The notes under the pieces were generated by a model. It searched no databases. It saw only the letters and a program-made list of their open reading frames with translations, and was not told where the DNA came from. A DNA stretch of 64,000 bases from Nesterenkonia muleiensis (GTDB lineage: Bacteria > Actinomycetota > Actinomycetes > Actinomycetales > Micrococcaceae): assembly GCF_003600155.1 (NCBI RefSeq), contig NZ_QWLD01000040.1, forward strand, positions 62,001 to 126,000, given 5' to 3'. This document shows, in pieces, positions 45,402 to 54,167 of this stretch. Every line of letters starts with the position of its first letter. Positions within the stretch are counted from its first letter, which is position 1. A program made the translations under genes and the position numbers.

Positions 45402-46721
45402 ATGTCATCCCATCTCCGATCGCTGACTTCACAGCAGCAGGCAGTCCTCCAGTGGATTCAGGATGGTTGTCCGGATGGTGTGTACACCACTGGCTATGGC
45501 CATCGGAGCGTGGCCAAGAGTTTGGAACGCCGCGGGCTGGTCACTATCTCTGGCCGTGGCCCGACATGGACGGCGTCCATTTGTCCTGCGGGCGAACAAC
45601 GCCTCGAAGAACCCGTACCGCCACCGCCTGCCGAGCCTGACCTCACCGCTGCGGACCAGCTTGTCCGCCGAGTTCTGGGTGCGGGCGGAGAGCTGGAGCT
45701 GACTGAGAGCGACGATCGCAACGAGATCAGGGAGTTGGTTGAGCAGAGCCTGAAGTCGCCGCTGCGTCCACACGGCAAGAAACTGGACTTGGTCAATGAC
45801 TTCCCCTACGTCTATGCGGTGGTTCTGGTGGACTACTTTGGCGAATTGGTAGAAGCCAGACCTGTACGGATTCTAGAGAACATCCGTCGCTACCATCCAT
45901 CCGTGAAGCAGTTCAAGCAGAATCGGGACACGCAGCGGGTCTCTGAAGAGCATGTTGGCCGTGCCACTTTGGTCCTGCAGTCCCTGGTCCAGGAGGCCGA
46001 GAGGCGCGATATCAGGGTGCCGTCCTTCGATGAGGCTCGGCTTCTCAACCGCTCGAACAGCAACAGCAAGCTCTCAGGCGCTCATGTCATCTTCAAGGTC
46101 GGTGATGAGCTCTACGCGATAAACATTCGCGAGCTTCCGCTCAAAGGCGGGGCGAAGATTGAAGACCGCTGGAAGCTCCGCGGAACAAGACCGCAGTGGA
46201 TCCTGGATCGAGGATATGAGTTCATCAGCAGTGGGAAGCTGGAGCTGATCGTGGAGCCGATTGGCTATGGCGATACTCGCTATCGCGATGGCAAACGGAA
46301 GCGTCTGGAGGATCAGCTGCCCGAAGTATTCAGGCGGCTGGAGATTTCACGGCGGCATACAGCCGTTGCCAAGCAGATCGAGGCCAAGCGGGAGAAGTAC
46401 AAGAAGCAGCGCCACGAGAAAGAGGCGAACATTGCCCGGCAGAAGTACATCGATGCCAAAACTTGGGAGTACTTCAAGGAGCTGTCGGAGCGTTGGCAGA
46501 AGCTTGAGCGTCACCGCGAGTTTCTTGAACAGGCGCGAGCTGCGATGGCTTCTTTGGACCCTGACGAGCTCAACCAGGCCCAAGCATTCTTAGCTCATTC
46601 GGAGGAGGTGATCGCCAGACTCGATCCGCTGGGGCATCCGGAACATCTCGTCCCGAAGATCAAGGAGCCGAGCTACGCGGATCTCCAGCAGTACACGCCG
46701 AACAAGGCAAGGTTCTGGTAG
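45402..46721 (+). CDS. wHTH-plus-coiled-coil protein common in actinobacterial islands
   Basis: 439 residues from the ATG at 45402. N-terminal winged helix (LTSQQQAVLQWIQDGCPDG, GHRSVAKSLERRGLVTISG), then a central domain (DLVNDFPYVYAVV, THVIFKVG-like strand pair) and a C-terminal coiled coil (KQIEAKREKYKKQRHEKEAN onward). This layout recurs in actinobacterial proteins of unknown role. A hairpin terminator follows 24 bases after the stop. Confidence 0.6.
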   Translation: MSSHLRSLTSQQQAVLQWIQDGCPDGVYTTGYGHRSVAKSLERRGLVTISGRGPTWTASICPAGEQRLEEPVPPPPAEPDLTAADQLVRRVLGAGGELELTESDDRNEIRELVEQSLKSPLRPHGKKLDLVNDFPYVYAVVLVDYFGELVEARPVRILENIRRYHPSVKQFKQNRDTQRVSEEHVGRATLVLQSLVQEAERRDIRVPSFDEARLLNRSNSNSKLSGAHVIFKVGDELYAINIRELPLKGGAKIEDRWKLRGTRPQWILDRGYEFISSGKLELIVEPIGYGDTRYRDGKRKRLEDQLPEVFRRLEISRRHTAVAKQIEAKREKYKKQRHEKEANIARQKYIDAKTWEYFKELSERWQKLERHREFLEQARAAMASLDPDELNQAQAFLAHSEEVIARLDPLGHPEHLVPKIKEPSYADLQQYTPNKARFW

Positions 46722-46744
46722 CGACTATAGTGCCGTGAACACAA

Positions 46745-46776
46745 AAAGCACTCGGTCCTCACGAACCGAGTGCTTT
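46745..46776 (+). terminator. Hairpin terminator
   Basis: AAAGCACTCGGT (46745-46756) pairs with ACCGAGTGCTTT (46765-46776) over an 8-base loop: a perfect 12-bp stem with A-tract/T-tract ends, so it may work in both directions. Confidence 0.85.
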
Positions 46777-46900
46777 GCCTCCCGCTTGGGGAGAACTCCA
46801 TTGGTTGGATGAGCTTGCGTATGAGGCGCTTCCATGACCAGCGCCCTGCCTCATTGCTGCGCCGACAGAGGTCTGCACGCAGTGAGGCTCGCTCATCCAT

Positions 46901-46960
46901 TGTTATTTTACTATATTTCTATTGATTTATAATATAGTTTGAGTTATAAACGTAAGTAGC
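46901..46960 (+). promoter_or_regulatory. AT-rich leader of the prepilin gene
   Basis: A 60-base block of AT-rich sequence (TATATT, TATAAT-like TTATAATATA) directly before the prepilin ATG; similar blocks precede the prepilin-RCC1 gene (41305-41339) and the methyltransferase gene (52217-52264). Confidence 0.4.
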
Positions 46961-47571
46961 ATGAAGATAACTAAATATGGAAAACTCGGCACTGTAGCGG
47001 CAAGTCCGGCGTCTACACGAGCCAATCGTAAGCGTCAAGCATCGTTCGGGTTCACGATAGTTGAGCTCATGATCGTGATCGTCGTGATTGCAATCTTGGC
47101 TGCGATTAGCATTGTCGCGTACACCGGGGTGCAAGGGCGGACATATGACACTACTGTTCAGAGTGACTTGAGGGGATTTGCCAACCAGCTTGAAATGTTC
47201 CGCGCGGCTACGGGCAGTATCCAGTGCGCGTCGACTTCTTTGAGGGGGTCTTTGAACGTGAAGTAGGGGCGCCGCAGTTCTCAGCTACTGCGTATACCCA
47301 AGATGGCGGAGTCTCTCCGGCAGGGCTGCACAACCTGCTCTACTGTTCGCCCGGAGCACCTAATGATTACACCTATGCGGTGATTGCCCGTAGTCGCGGC
47401 GGCAATACCTGGCAGGTAGACGCCCACGGCGTGCGGCCCTACGACGGCCCAGTGAATATGCACTCACACCCATTGTGCGAGGCAGCAGGAGCCCCGATCC
47501 ACAGCTCGGGTGTTGAGTACCGCGTATGGCTCTACAAAGATGACGGATGGCCGGAGTTTGTCCGTGCATAG
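46961..47571 (+). pseudogene. Frameshifted type IV prepilin
   Basis: The first frame (46961-47266) has a perfect prepilin start (GFTIVELMIVIVVIAILAA) and breaks off at FRAATGS. The +1 frame from about 47214 continues GQYPVRVDFFEG and the globular head to 47571 (CSPGAPNDYTYAVIARSRG). One missing G in the GGG at 47212-47214 explains it (ACGGGCAG for ACGGGGCAG). Repaired length 203 residues. Overlaps the next prepilin start by 8 bases. Confidence 0.85.
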
Positions 47572-48136
47572 GTCTGTTGACAATCCGGGATCAGGCATCA
47601 ATCACGGCTTCACCATAGTAGAACTCATGGTGGTCGTCGTCGTGATCGCTATCTTGGCCGCCATCTCGATCGTGGCGTATACCGGGGTTCAGAACAGGGC
47701 TCATGACTCGGTCGTCCAGCAGAATTTGCGGCAGATCGGTACCGCCTTGGATAGCCGGGTTTTCATGGGGGATCGCGTTCCTCACGTCATGTACGCCGGT
47801 GACGATGACGATAGAAAATTGGAGCACAATCTCAGTCAGTGGAGCGATGTTGGCATCAGCAAGGGATCGTACTCAACTGAGCAGTCAGTGAATCTTGTTG
47901 TGTGTAAGATCCACGACGGGTCTGAGTTCTCATTAGCGGCATGGAGTCGGAGCGGCAACGGATTCGCTTATCAAAACGGTGCCGTTGCCTCATTCGGTGA
48001 GGCACCTGGTGCGGGCAACAGTGACACCGCTCGGATTTGCGAAGCCATGGGATTCATCCGCGGGGGTGGACTGCCTGCGAGCAAGCAGCGGTGGGGTTCT
48101 GGTTGGCTCTACGAGAATCACCAGTGGCGGCTCTAG
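47564..48136 (+). CDS. Type IV prepilin
   Basis: 190 residues from the GTG at 47564 (GGAG seven bases ahead), replacing a longer frame from 47510. The N-terminus is HGFTIVELMVVVVVIAILAA; the head has conserved Cys at the C-terminus (CKIHDGSEFSLAAWSRSGNG) typical of pilin D-region disulfides. It forms an operon with the frameshifted prepilin. No peptidase or assembly ATPase nearby, so it relies on host machinery. Confidence 0.82.
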   Translation: MHRSVDNPGSGINHGFTIVELMVVVVVIAILAAISIVAYTGVQNRAHDSVVQQNLRQIGTALDSRVFMGDRVPHVMYAGDDDDRKLEHNLSQWSDVGISKGSYSTEQSVNLVVCKIHDGSEFSLAAWSRSGNGFAYQNGAVASFGEAPGAGNSDTARICEAMGFIRGGGLPASKQRWGSGWLYENHQWRL

Positions 48137-48381
48137 CGCGATGACCACTTGAACTGTTTCTTCAGCTCTTCCTGCTCTGCTAGTAGCCGTGCATGCTCTT
48201 CGCGCAGAGTCTGGTTGTCCGCTTCCAGCTCCTGCGGATTTTCGGCGTAGAACTTATCCATCCAGCTCTTCAGCGTTCCGGGCGCAATGCCGTACTGCCG
48301 CGCCACTTGGGCTGTGGTCTCGTGACCCTGACGTCGAGCGGCAATGACATCGCGCCGGAAGTCGTCGGAGTAGCGAACCAT
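48133..48381 (-). CDS. IS3-family OrfA-like transposase fragment
   Basis: 82 residues with the IS3/IS911 OrfA HTH (YSDDFRRDVIAARRQGHETT, VARQYGIAPGTLKSWM) and leucine-zipper tail. OrfB and inverted repeats are absent, so it is a remnant or domesticated regulator. Its stop overlaps the prepilin stop by 4 bases. Confidence 0.7.
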   Translation of the reverse strand: MVRYSDDFRRDVIAARRQGHETTAQVARQYGIAPGTLKSWMDKFYAENPQELEADNQTLREEHARLLAEQEELKKQFKWSSR

Positions 48382-48395
48382 ATGTCTATTCTGCC

Positions 48396-49049
48396 TCAGC
48401 TCAGATGCTGTGGGTCTCGCTTCAGCGTCTCGAGCAGTTCGTAAGTGAGCTGGCGGACAGAGACGGCAATGGGGTTGCCCGTCATTGCACTCGTCGGCTG
48501 GTCTGTGGCGTTATCGATGTTGAACCAGCCCAGCTTCTCCTCGTTGGCGATGGACTCGTATTCGGAGTTTGGCTTCGGATCGACGTGTGCTCCACCCTCC
48601 TTATTGGCGAGCTCGAGAACCATCTGCTTCCGATTCCACTTCCGGTCGTCATCAAGCCGCATGACCGGCTCCTCCCACCAGGCAGTGAATGATGCCTCCC
48701 TCTTCACTGGCATGATGTCCAGCCCGGCCGAGTAGCTCCAGCCGCCCTGGCCATCATATGAGATGCCGACAAGGCCGTGATCGGCCATTTCGTTTCCAGG
48801 CTCGATCGGTCCGGCCGTGTCGATCCACTTCAGCTTGTCCTTGATCTCGAGTTGCCCCAGGAGCGAGTGCGATCTGTCCGTGTCATGGACCAGCACGCGC
48901 ACAATCGTGGCGAGTCGGAGAGCTTCATCTTCAAAGCCCTGGTCGTATGACTCCGCAGATCGTTCGAGGAATCTGAGCTGTGTCTTCAGCTTCTCCACGA
49001 GAGCCGGGCGTTCCCTCCGGCGCTTCTTAGCGTTCGATGCTCGGCCCAT
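48396..49049 (-). CDS. Unknown protein at the edge of the defence operon
   Basis: 217 residues: a basic N-terminus (ASNAKKRRRERPALVEKLK), helical first half with SAESYDQGFEDEALRLATIV and a beta-rich end. Divergent from the SNF2 helicase with about 300 bases between. Could be a sensor or regulator; no motif supports more. Confidence 0.45.
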   Translation of the reverse strand: MGRASNAKKRRRERPALVEKLKTQLRFLERSAESYDQGFEDEALRLATIVRVLVHDTDRSHSLLGQLEIKDKLKWIDTAGPIEPGNEMADHGLVGISYDGQGGWSYSAGLDIMPVKREASFTAWWEEPVMRLDDDRKWNRKQMVLELANKEGGAHVDPKPNSEYESIANEEKLGWFNIDNATDQPTSAMTGNPIAVSVRQLTYELLETLKRDPQHLS

Positions 49050-49177
49050 CTACAGCTCCCTCGTTCGTGGTGGCGATGTCCCTGAGTAGCCTAATCTGCG
49101 GGTCGGACGCGGCTCCTGTTATTGGGCCGCGTTACCAACGTCGCCGCCCGCAGTCTTCTCAGCGAAGACTTGATGTG

Positions 49178-49183
49178 CGATAA
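49178..49183 (+). promoter_or_regulatory. Candidate promoter of the defence operon
   Basis: GATAAT preceded by TGC is a good extended -10 box, in the 300-base gap between the divergent genes. -35 is weak. Transcription would start about 160 bases before the helicase ATG. Confidence 0.35.
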
Positions 49184-49348
49184 TAAGAACAGTTCGCAAC
49201 TAGCGGTTCTGAGCTCGTCAACTCCCGCTCTGCGAGGATCCAACTCCAGGCCAGATCGGTGCGGTGCACATCTGCATGTCCGAGGTCGCCGGTAGTGTGG
49301 ATCACGAATCACTGAACACACCTGCGGGTGAGGGAGACGCACAATCGC

Positions 49349-52216
49349 ATGAGCAGCAGACTCACTGAGTATCAGGCGAAGTATTTCGCTCATGAGCTCC
49401 AGCGCAGTTATGCCAACGATCATGTCGGCAAGCTGGCGGGGCTGCTCTTCGATGCGCAGGTGGAGCCGAAGCCACACCAGATCGATGCGGCACTGTTCGC
49501 GCTGCAGACGCCGTTCCTCAAGGGCGTAGTGCTTGCGGATGAGGTCGGCCTCGGGAAGACCATCGAGGCTGGGATTGTCATCTCGCAGTTCTCGGCTGAG
49601 CGTAAGCGCCGGGTACTGATCATCGCCCCGTCGAGTCTCCGTCAGCAGTGGAAGCAGGAGCTGCACGAGAAGTTCCTGCTCCCGGCCCAAGTAGCCGACA
49701 GCAAGAACAAGGATGCTCTGCTGGCCGAGGCCAACACGTCTCGGGCGGAGATCATCATCTGCTCCTACGAGTTCGTGTTGCGCCACCAGGATGCGCTGCT
49801 TCGTCATTGGGATCTGGTGGTTGCCGATGAGGCGCATCGGCTGCGTAATCATTACACCAGCAAGGCCAAGATCGCTGACGCCGTCTCCAGTGTGGTGCGC
49901 GGAGCGACGAAGACGGTGCTTCTAACGGCGACGCCGTTGCAGAACCGGCTGGAAGAGCTTTACGGGCTGGTCTCGGTCTTTGACCCGAATTACTTCACCT
50001 CGCTGGATGCCTTCCGCGAGCGGTACATCAAGAACCGCGACTTCACCGGCGATGATGATCTAGTCGCTCGCGTTGCCGCACTCTCTAAGCGCACGCTGCG
50101 TCGGGATGCGCAGAAGTACATCCGCTTCACCAAACGTATGCCGCTGACCGTGGAGTTCACCCCATCGGTAGAAGAACAACGGCTCTACGAGCTGGTCAAC
50201 GATTACCTCCAGCGTGATGAACTGTTCGCATTCGCTGGTTCCCAGCGGCACCTGAGCGCTCTGATTATCCGTAAGCGCCTGGGATCCTCGACCTATGCAG
50301 TGGCGAGCACGCTGGAGAACATCGCCAACCGACTGGCGGACGAGTTGGCAACTGGTCAGCGCCGTGATGGCCGCGGCGGGCTGTTCGTCGTCGACGATCT
50401 CACCAGCGATGAATTGGAAGAAGCCGAGGAGAGCCGTCGGGAGGATCGCTTCGACCCGAATAACCAGTCGATCACCAGGGCGATCCGTGCGGAGGTCCAA
50501 GAGCTGCGCGACTACGCCGCCTTGGCTCGTTCGATCACGGTCAATCAAAAGGCGGTCAAGCTGGGCGACGCGCTGGATCAGGGCTTCGCGAAACTGCGCG
50601 AGATTGGTGCCCCTGAGAAGGCGATCATCTTCACCGACAGCACTAAGACCCAGGAGTATCTGGCTCGCACGCTCCAGGAGAACGGCCGCGGTGAGGGGCT
50701 GGTGGTGTTCAACGGCACCAACGATTCACCCGGGGCCACTCGGATCTATCAGGAGTGGCTGAAGCGCCACCGCGAGTCCGACATGGTCACTGGTATCCCG
50801 GCGATGGATCGGCGCAAGGCGTTGGTGGACTACTTCCGTGACCGGGGCACCATCATGATCGCTACCGAAGCGGCGGCAGAAGGTATCAATCTGCAGTTCT
50901 GCTCGATGCTGGTCAACTATGACCTGCCGTGGAATCCGCAGCGTGTGGAGCAGCGTATTGGTCGTGTGCACCGCTTCGGGCAGAAGCACAACGTGGTGGT
51001 GGTCAACTTCTCCAATAAGGGCAACGTCGCTGAGCAGCGGATCCTGGAGCTGTTGGAGACTAAGTTCCACCTGTTTGAGAGTGTCTTCGGTGCTAGCGAC
51101 GAGGTGCTTGGTGCTATCGAGGATGGCCTGGACTTCGAGAAGAAGATCTCCGACATCCTTAACCGCCACCGCACTGCCGAAGAGATCGACGCCGCCTTCA
51201 AGCAGTTGGAGCAGCAGTACGCTTCCGAGATCTCGCAGGAGATGGCCAACGCGAAGGCCAAGGTCTTCGACAATCTCGACCCGCACGTCCAGGATCGGCT
51301 GAAAGCCTACGATGCCCAGTCGGGTGAGGTGCTGAACAAGTTCGAGCGTCTCTTGCTGGCACTGACCCGCTATCAGTTACGCGACTACGCGGACTTCCAC
51401 GGGGATGGACGGCAGTTCATCCTGCGCTCCGCCCCGGTTGCCGATGTGCCGACTGGGCAGTACTTCTTCAAGTCCAAACCGCTGGAGAACGGCCATCAGT
51501 ACCGCTATTCCAGCCCGCTGGCACGGCACGTCATTGAGACGGCACAGGCCACCGATACTCCGCCTCGGGAGTTGACGTTCAGCCTCGGTCAGTCTGAGCG
51601 CGTTACCAGCGGCGCGAAGAGCCTGGCTGGAAAGTCAGGCGAACTGACCGTGAACCTGGTGACCTTCAGCATGACCGCAGGCGAGCAGGACATCTCCGAG
51701 TCCTACATCCTGGCAGGGGGCTACACCGACGACGGTGACTGGATTGACGAGGAGCACGTCGCCGACCTGCTCGACCTCACCTGCACTCACGTCGGCAGTG
51801 ACGTCACCATCGACGCCTCGCGATTCGCTGAGAAGCTTGACGAACGCAAGGCCGAGCTCGAGCACGAGGTCCAGGGGCGGAATGCGCAGTACTACAACCA
51901 GCAGGAGGAAGTCCTCGACCGTCAGATCCAGGACAAGCGTGCTGAGTGCAACGCCAAGTTGCGCGAGTACGAGGCCAAGGAGAAGGAAGCCCGGAAACTC
52001 GCCAAGAACGCTGACGACCCCGCCGAGCAGCTGAAGCACAAGAAGCATGCCCGCAAGTGGGGCCAGCGCATCCACGAGGCCGAGGATGACTTCCGTGTAG
52101 AACGACGACGTCTGCGCGACCAAGCAGACGAATACCTTGAACTCATCGAGCAAGCCCTGCGCGGCACCCAGGCAACTGAGCATCTGTTCGCCATCCGATG
52201 GCGCGTGGAAGCCTAG
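49349..52216 (+). CDS. SNF2-family DEAD/DEAH helicase of the defence operon
   Basis: 955 residues (ATG at 49349; a GTG at 49328 would add seven). Motifs: Walker A VLADEVGLGKTIEAG (about 61-75), Walker B VVADEAHRLRN (about 161), SAT-like LLTATPLQNRLEELYG, and the C-terminal lobe with IIFTDSTKTQEYL, TEAAAEGINLQFC and WNPQRVEQRIGRVHRFGQ. C-terminal residues 780-955 are coiled coil. This is the RapA/SNF2 branch that moves along duplex DNA; proteins of this type (for example DrmD) occur in DISARM. Here it heads an operon with a type III methylase and nuclease, which is different from DISARM. Confidence 0.88.
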   Translation: MSSRLTEYQAKYFAHELQRSYANDHVGKLAGLLFDAQVEPKPHQIDAALFALQTPFLKGVVLADEVGLGKTIEAGIVISQFSAERKRRVLIIAPSSLRQQWKQELHEKFLLPAQVADSKNKDALLAEANTSRAEIIICSYEFVLRHQDALLRHWDLVVADEAHRLRNHYTSKAKIADAVSSVVRGATKTVLLTATPLQNRLEELYGLVSVFDPNYFTSLDAFRERYIKNRDFTGDDDLVARVAALSKRTLRRDAQKYIRFTKRMPLTVEFTPSVEEQRLYELVNDYLQRDELFAFAGSQRHLSALIIRKRLGSSTYAVASTLENIANRLADELATGQRRDGRGGLFVVDDLTSDELEEAEESRREDRFDPNNQSITRAIRAEVQELRDYAALARSITVNQKAVKLGDALDQGFAKLREIGAPEKAIIFTDSTKTQEYLARTLQENGRGEGLVVFNGTNDSPGATRIYQEWLKRHRESDMVTGIPAMDRRKALVDYFRDRGTIMIATEAAAEGINLQFCSMLVNYDLPWNPQRVEQRIGRVHRFGQKHNVVVVNFSNKGNVAEQRILELLETKFHLFESVFGASDEVLGAIEDGLDFEKKISDILNRHRTAEEIDAAFKQLEQQYASEISQEMANAKAKVFDNLDPHVQDRLKAYDAQSGEVLNKFERLLLALTRYQLRDYADFHGDGRQFILRSAPVADVPTGQYFFKSKPLENGHQYRYSSPLARHVIETAQATDTPPRELTFSLGQSERVTSGAKSLAGKSGELTVNLVTFSMTAGEQDISESYILAGGYTDDGDWIDEEHVADLLDLTCTHVGSDVTIDASRFAEKLDERKAELEHEVQGRNAQYYNQQEEVLDRQIQDKRAECNAKLREYEAKEKEARKLAKNADDPAEQLKHKKHARKWGQRIHEAEDDFRVERRRLRDQADEYLELIEQALRGTQATEHLFAIRWRVEA

Positions 52217-52264
52217 TCAGAAACTTTGATAATTGTTAATATATATTCAGAAAGATGAAAATAT
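52217..52264 (+). promoter_or_regulatory. AT-rich leader between helicase and methyltransferase genes
   Basis: 48 bases, mostly A and T, with TTGATA and TATATT-like boxes. It may hold a separate promoter for the modification gene so that methylation can precede cutting. Confidence 0.4.
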
Positions 52265-54157
52265 ATGCATGACGAACTGAATGAGATTCCCGGTGCGACT
52301 CCGGACTTCCGCACGGAGCTAGCCGAGAAGCTGGCGGAGCTGGTGCCCGAGGCGGTAGCTGACGGCAAGATTGACACCAAGAAGCTAGAGGAGCTGCTCG
52401 ACGGCGACGCAGCTGATACTCGCGAACGCTTCGGCTTGTTCTGGCCCGGCAAGAAGCGCGCTCTACGCGCTGCTCAGGAGCCGACCACGGCAACCCTGGT
52501 GCCGGATAAGGATAACAGCAAGGATTGGGACACCACTCAGAACGTGTTCATCGAGGGCGACAACCTCGAAGTGCTGAAGATCCTGCAGAAGCACTATCAC
52601 GGCAAGATCAAGATGATCTACATCGATCCGCCGTACAACACCGGCCAGGACTTCGTATACCCGGACAACTACCAGGAGGGTTTGAAGTCCTACCTGGAGT
52701 TCACCAAACAGGTGGACGAGGGCGGCAAGAAACTCAGCACCAACAGTGACCAGGCAGGCCGCTACCACTCCAACTGGCTGAACATGATGTATCCGCGGCT
52801 GAAGCTCGCTCGGAACTTGCTCACGGACGATGGCGCCATCTTCATCTCAATTGACGATCATGAGTCAGGGAACCTTCGGAGACTGTGTGACGAGATGTTC
52901 GGTGAGGCGAACTTTCAAGCCGATATTTCTTGGCAGAAACGCTACACCCGCAGTAACAACACACAAGACTTCACCACTGTAGTCGAGCACCTTCTCGTCT
53001 ATTCACGATCCGAAAGTTTCGTCGTGAACTTGCTGCCTCGGACCGGGGAAGCGGATGAACGGTACGCGAATCCAGACAATGACCCACGTGGTCCTTGGAA
53101 AGGTGCCTCGTTCTTGAATCCTGCGACACCGGCTGAACGCCCGAACCTCAGCTATCCGCTTATCAACCCAAATACTGGCAACGTGACAATGCCGGACAGG
53201 AAGGCGTGGCGGCGCTCAGAAAGTGAATTCAACAAGCTCCAGCAAGAAGGCCGCCTGTATTGGGGTAGGGATGGCACGTCCGCAGTGCCTTCCATAAAGA
53301 TGTTTCTCTCCGAGGCTCGAGGCCTTACACCGGTCAATTTCTGGGAACATTCATACGCGGGGAACACGGACGAGGGCACCCGAGATGTGAGCAAGCTCTT
53401 CGGTCGCGATGTATTCAACAACCCGAAGCCCGTGAGGCTTCTGCAGAGAGTATTGGAACATGCCAGTGCGGCTGACTCACTCGTACTGGATTTCTTTGCC
53501 GGCTCGGGGACTCTTGGACATGCAGCCATGAAGTTGAATGCTATTGACGGAGGAGCGCGTAGGGTCATTCAGGTCCAATTACCCGAGCCTGTTCCCAGTA
53601 CTTCACAGGCTCACCTTGCAGGCTTTAGAACAATTGCGGATATTTCTCGCGAACGTCTACGAAGAGCAACAGACACTATCGAAGAAGAGCACTCGGATAT
53701 CCTGGCTGAGCGGGATAAGCCGCTGGACGCTGGGTTCAGAGCTTACAAACTCTCTGATACAAACTTCGCCAAGTGGCGACTCACCAGTGATGTTGCGGAG
53801 ACGGAACTCGAGCAGCATCTGCTGAGCTTGCGTGAGAGCGCGGATGACCAGGCCACGCAGGAGGCTCTGTTGACAGAGCTTCTGCTGAAGCGCGGATACT
53901 CACTGACCGAGCAAGTTGACGTGTTCGACGTGTCTGGGTTGGAGATTCACGGCGTCAAAGATGCTGAGGGTGACTACGGTCTGCTGGCATATCTGAACGA
54001 GCATCAGAAGCCAACGCTGGAGCAATTGCGTGCATTGGTGGACGCGGCTGAGGCGCAGATCGTGATCCTGGAGGATGCCTTCCTGGGCGATGATCAGCTG
54101 AAGACCAACCTGGCGCAGCTGTGTAAGTCCAAGGGTATTGAGCTGTGGACGGCGTAA
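52265..54157 (+). CDS. mod: Type III DNA adenine methyltransferase (Mod)
   Basis: 630 residues, beta-class amino-methyltransferase. The catalytic DPPY is at 121-124 (MIYIDPPYNTG) and the SAM-binding DFFAGSGTLGHAA at 409-421; the region between is the target-recognition domain. It methylates one strand of an asymmetric site and is needed for the nuclease to recognise it. Bases about 52850-53700 have lower G/C at third positions than both flanks, suggesting the target-recognition domain was exchanged by recombination. Ten bases before the nuclease gene. Confidence 0.92.
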   Translation: MHDELNEIPGATPDFRTELAEKLAELVPEAVADGKIDTKKLEELLDGDAADTRERFGLFWPGKKRALRAAQEPTTATLVPDKDNSKDWDTTQNVFIEGDNLEVLKILQKHYHGKIKMIYIDPPYNTGQDFVYPDNYQEGLKSYLEFTKQVDEGGKKLSTNSDQAGRYHSNWLNMMYPRLKLARNLLTDDGAIFISIDDHESGNLRRLCDEMFGEANFQADISWQKRYTRSNNTQDFTTVVEHLLVYSRSESFVVNLLPRTGEADERYANPDNDPRGPWKGASFLNPATPAERPNLSYPLINPNTGNVTMPDRKAWRRSESEFNKLQQEGRLYWGRDGTSAVPSIKMFLSEARGLTPVNFWEHSYAGNTDEGTRDVSKLFGRDVFNNPKPVRLLQRVLEHASAADSLVLDFFAGSGTLGHAAMKLNAIDGGARRVIQVQLPEPVPSTSQAHLAGFRTIADISRERLRRATDTIEEEHSDILAERDKPLDAGFRAYKLSDTNFAKWRLTSDVAETELEQHLLSLRESADDQATQEALLTELLLKRGYSLTEQVDVFDVSGLEIHGVKDAEGDYGLLAYLNEHQKPTLEQLRALVDAAEAQIVILEDAFLGDDQLKTNLAQLCKSKGIELWTA

Positions 54158-54167
54158 GGGGCTGGTG

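Noticed and set aside
49328-52216. DISARM operon
   Set aside because: The SNF2 helicase resembles DrmD, but drmA, drmB and drmC are absent and the methylase is a type III Mod.
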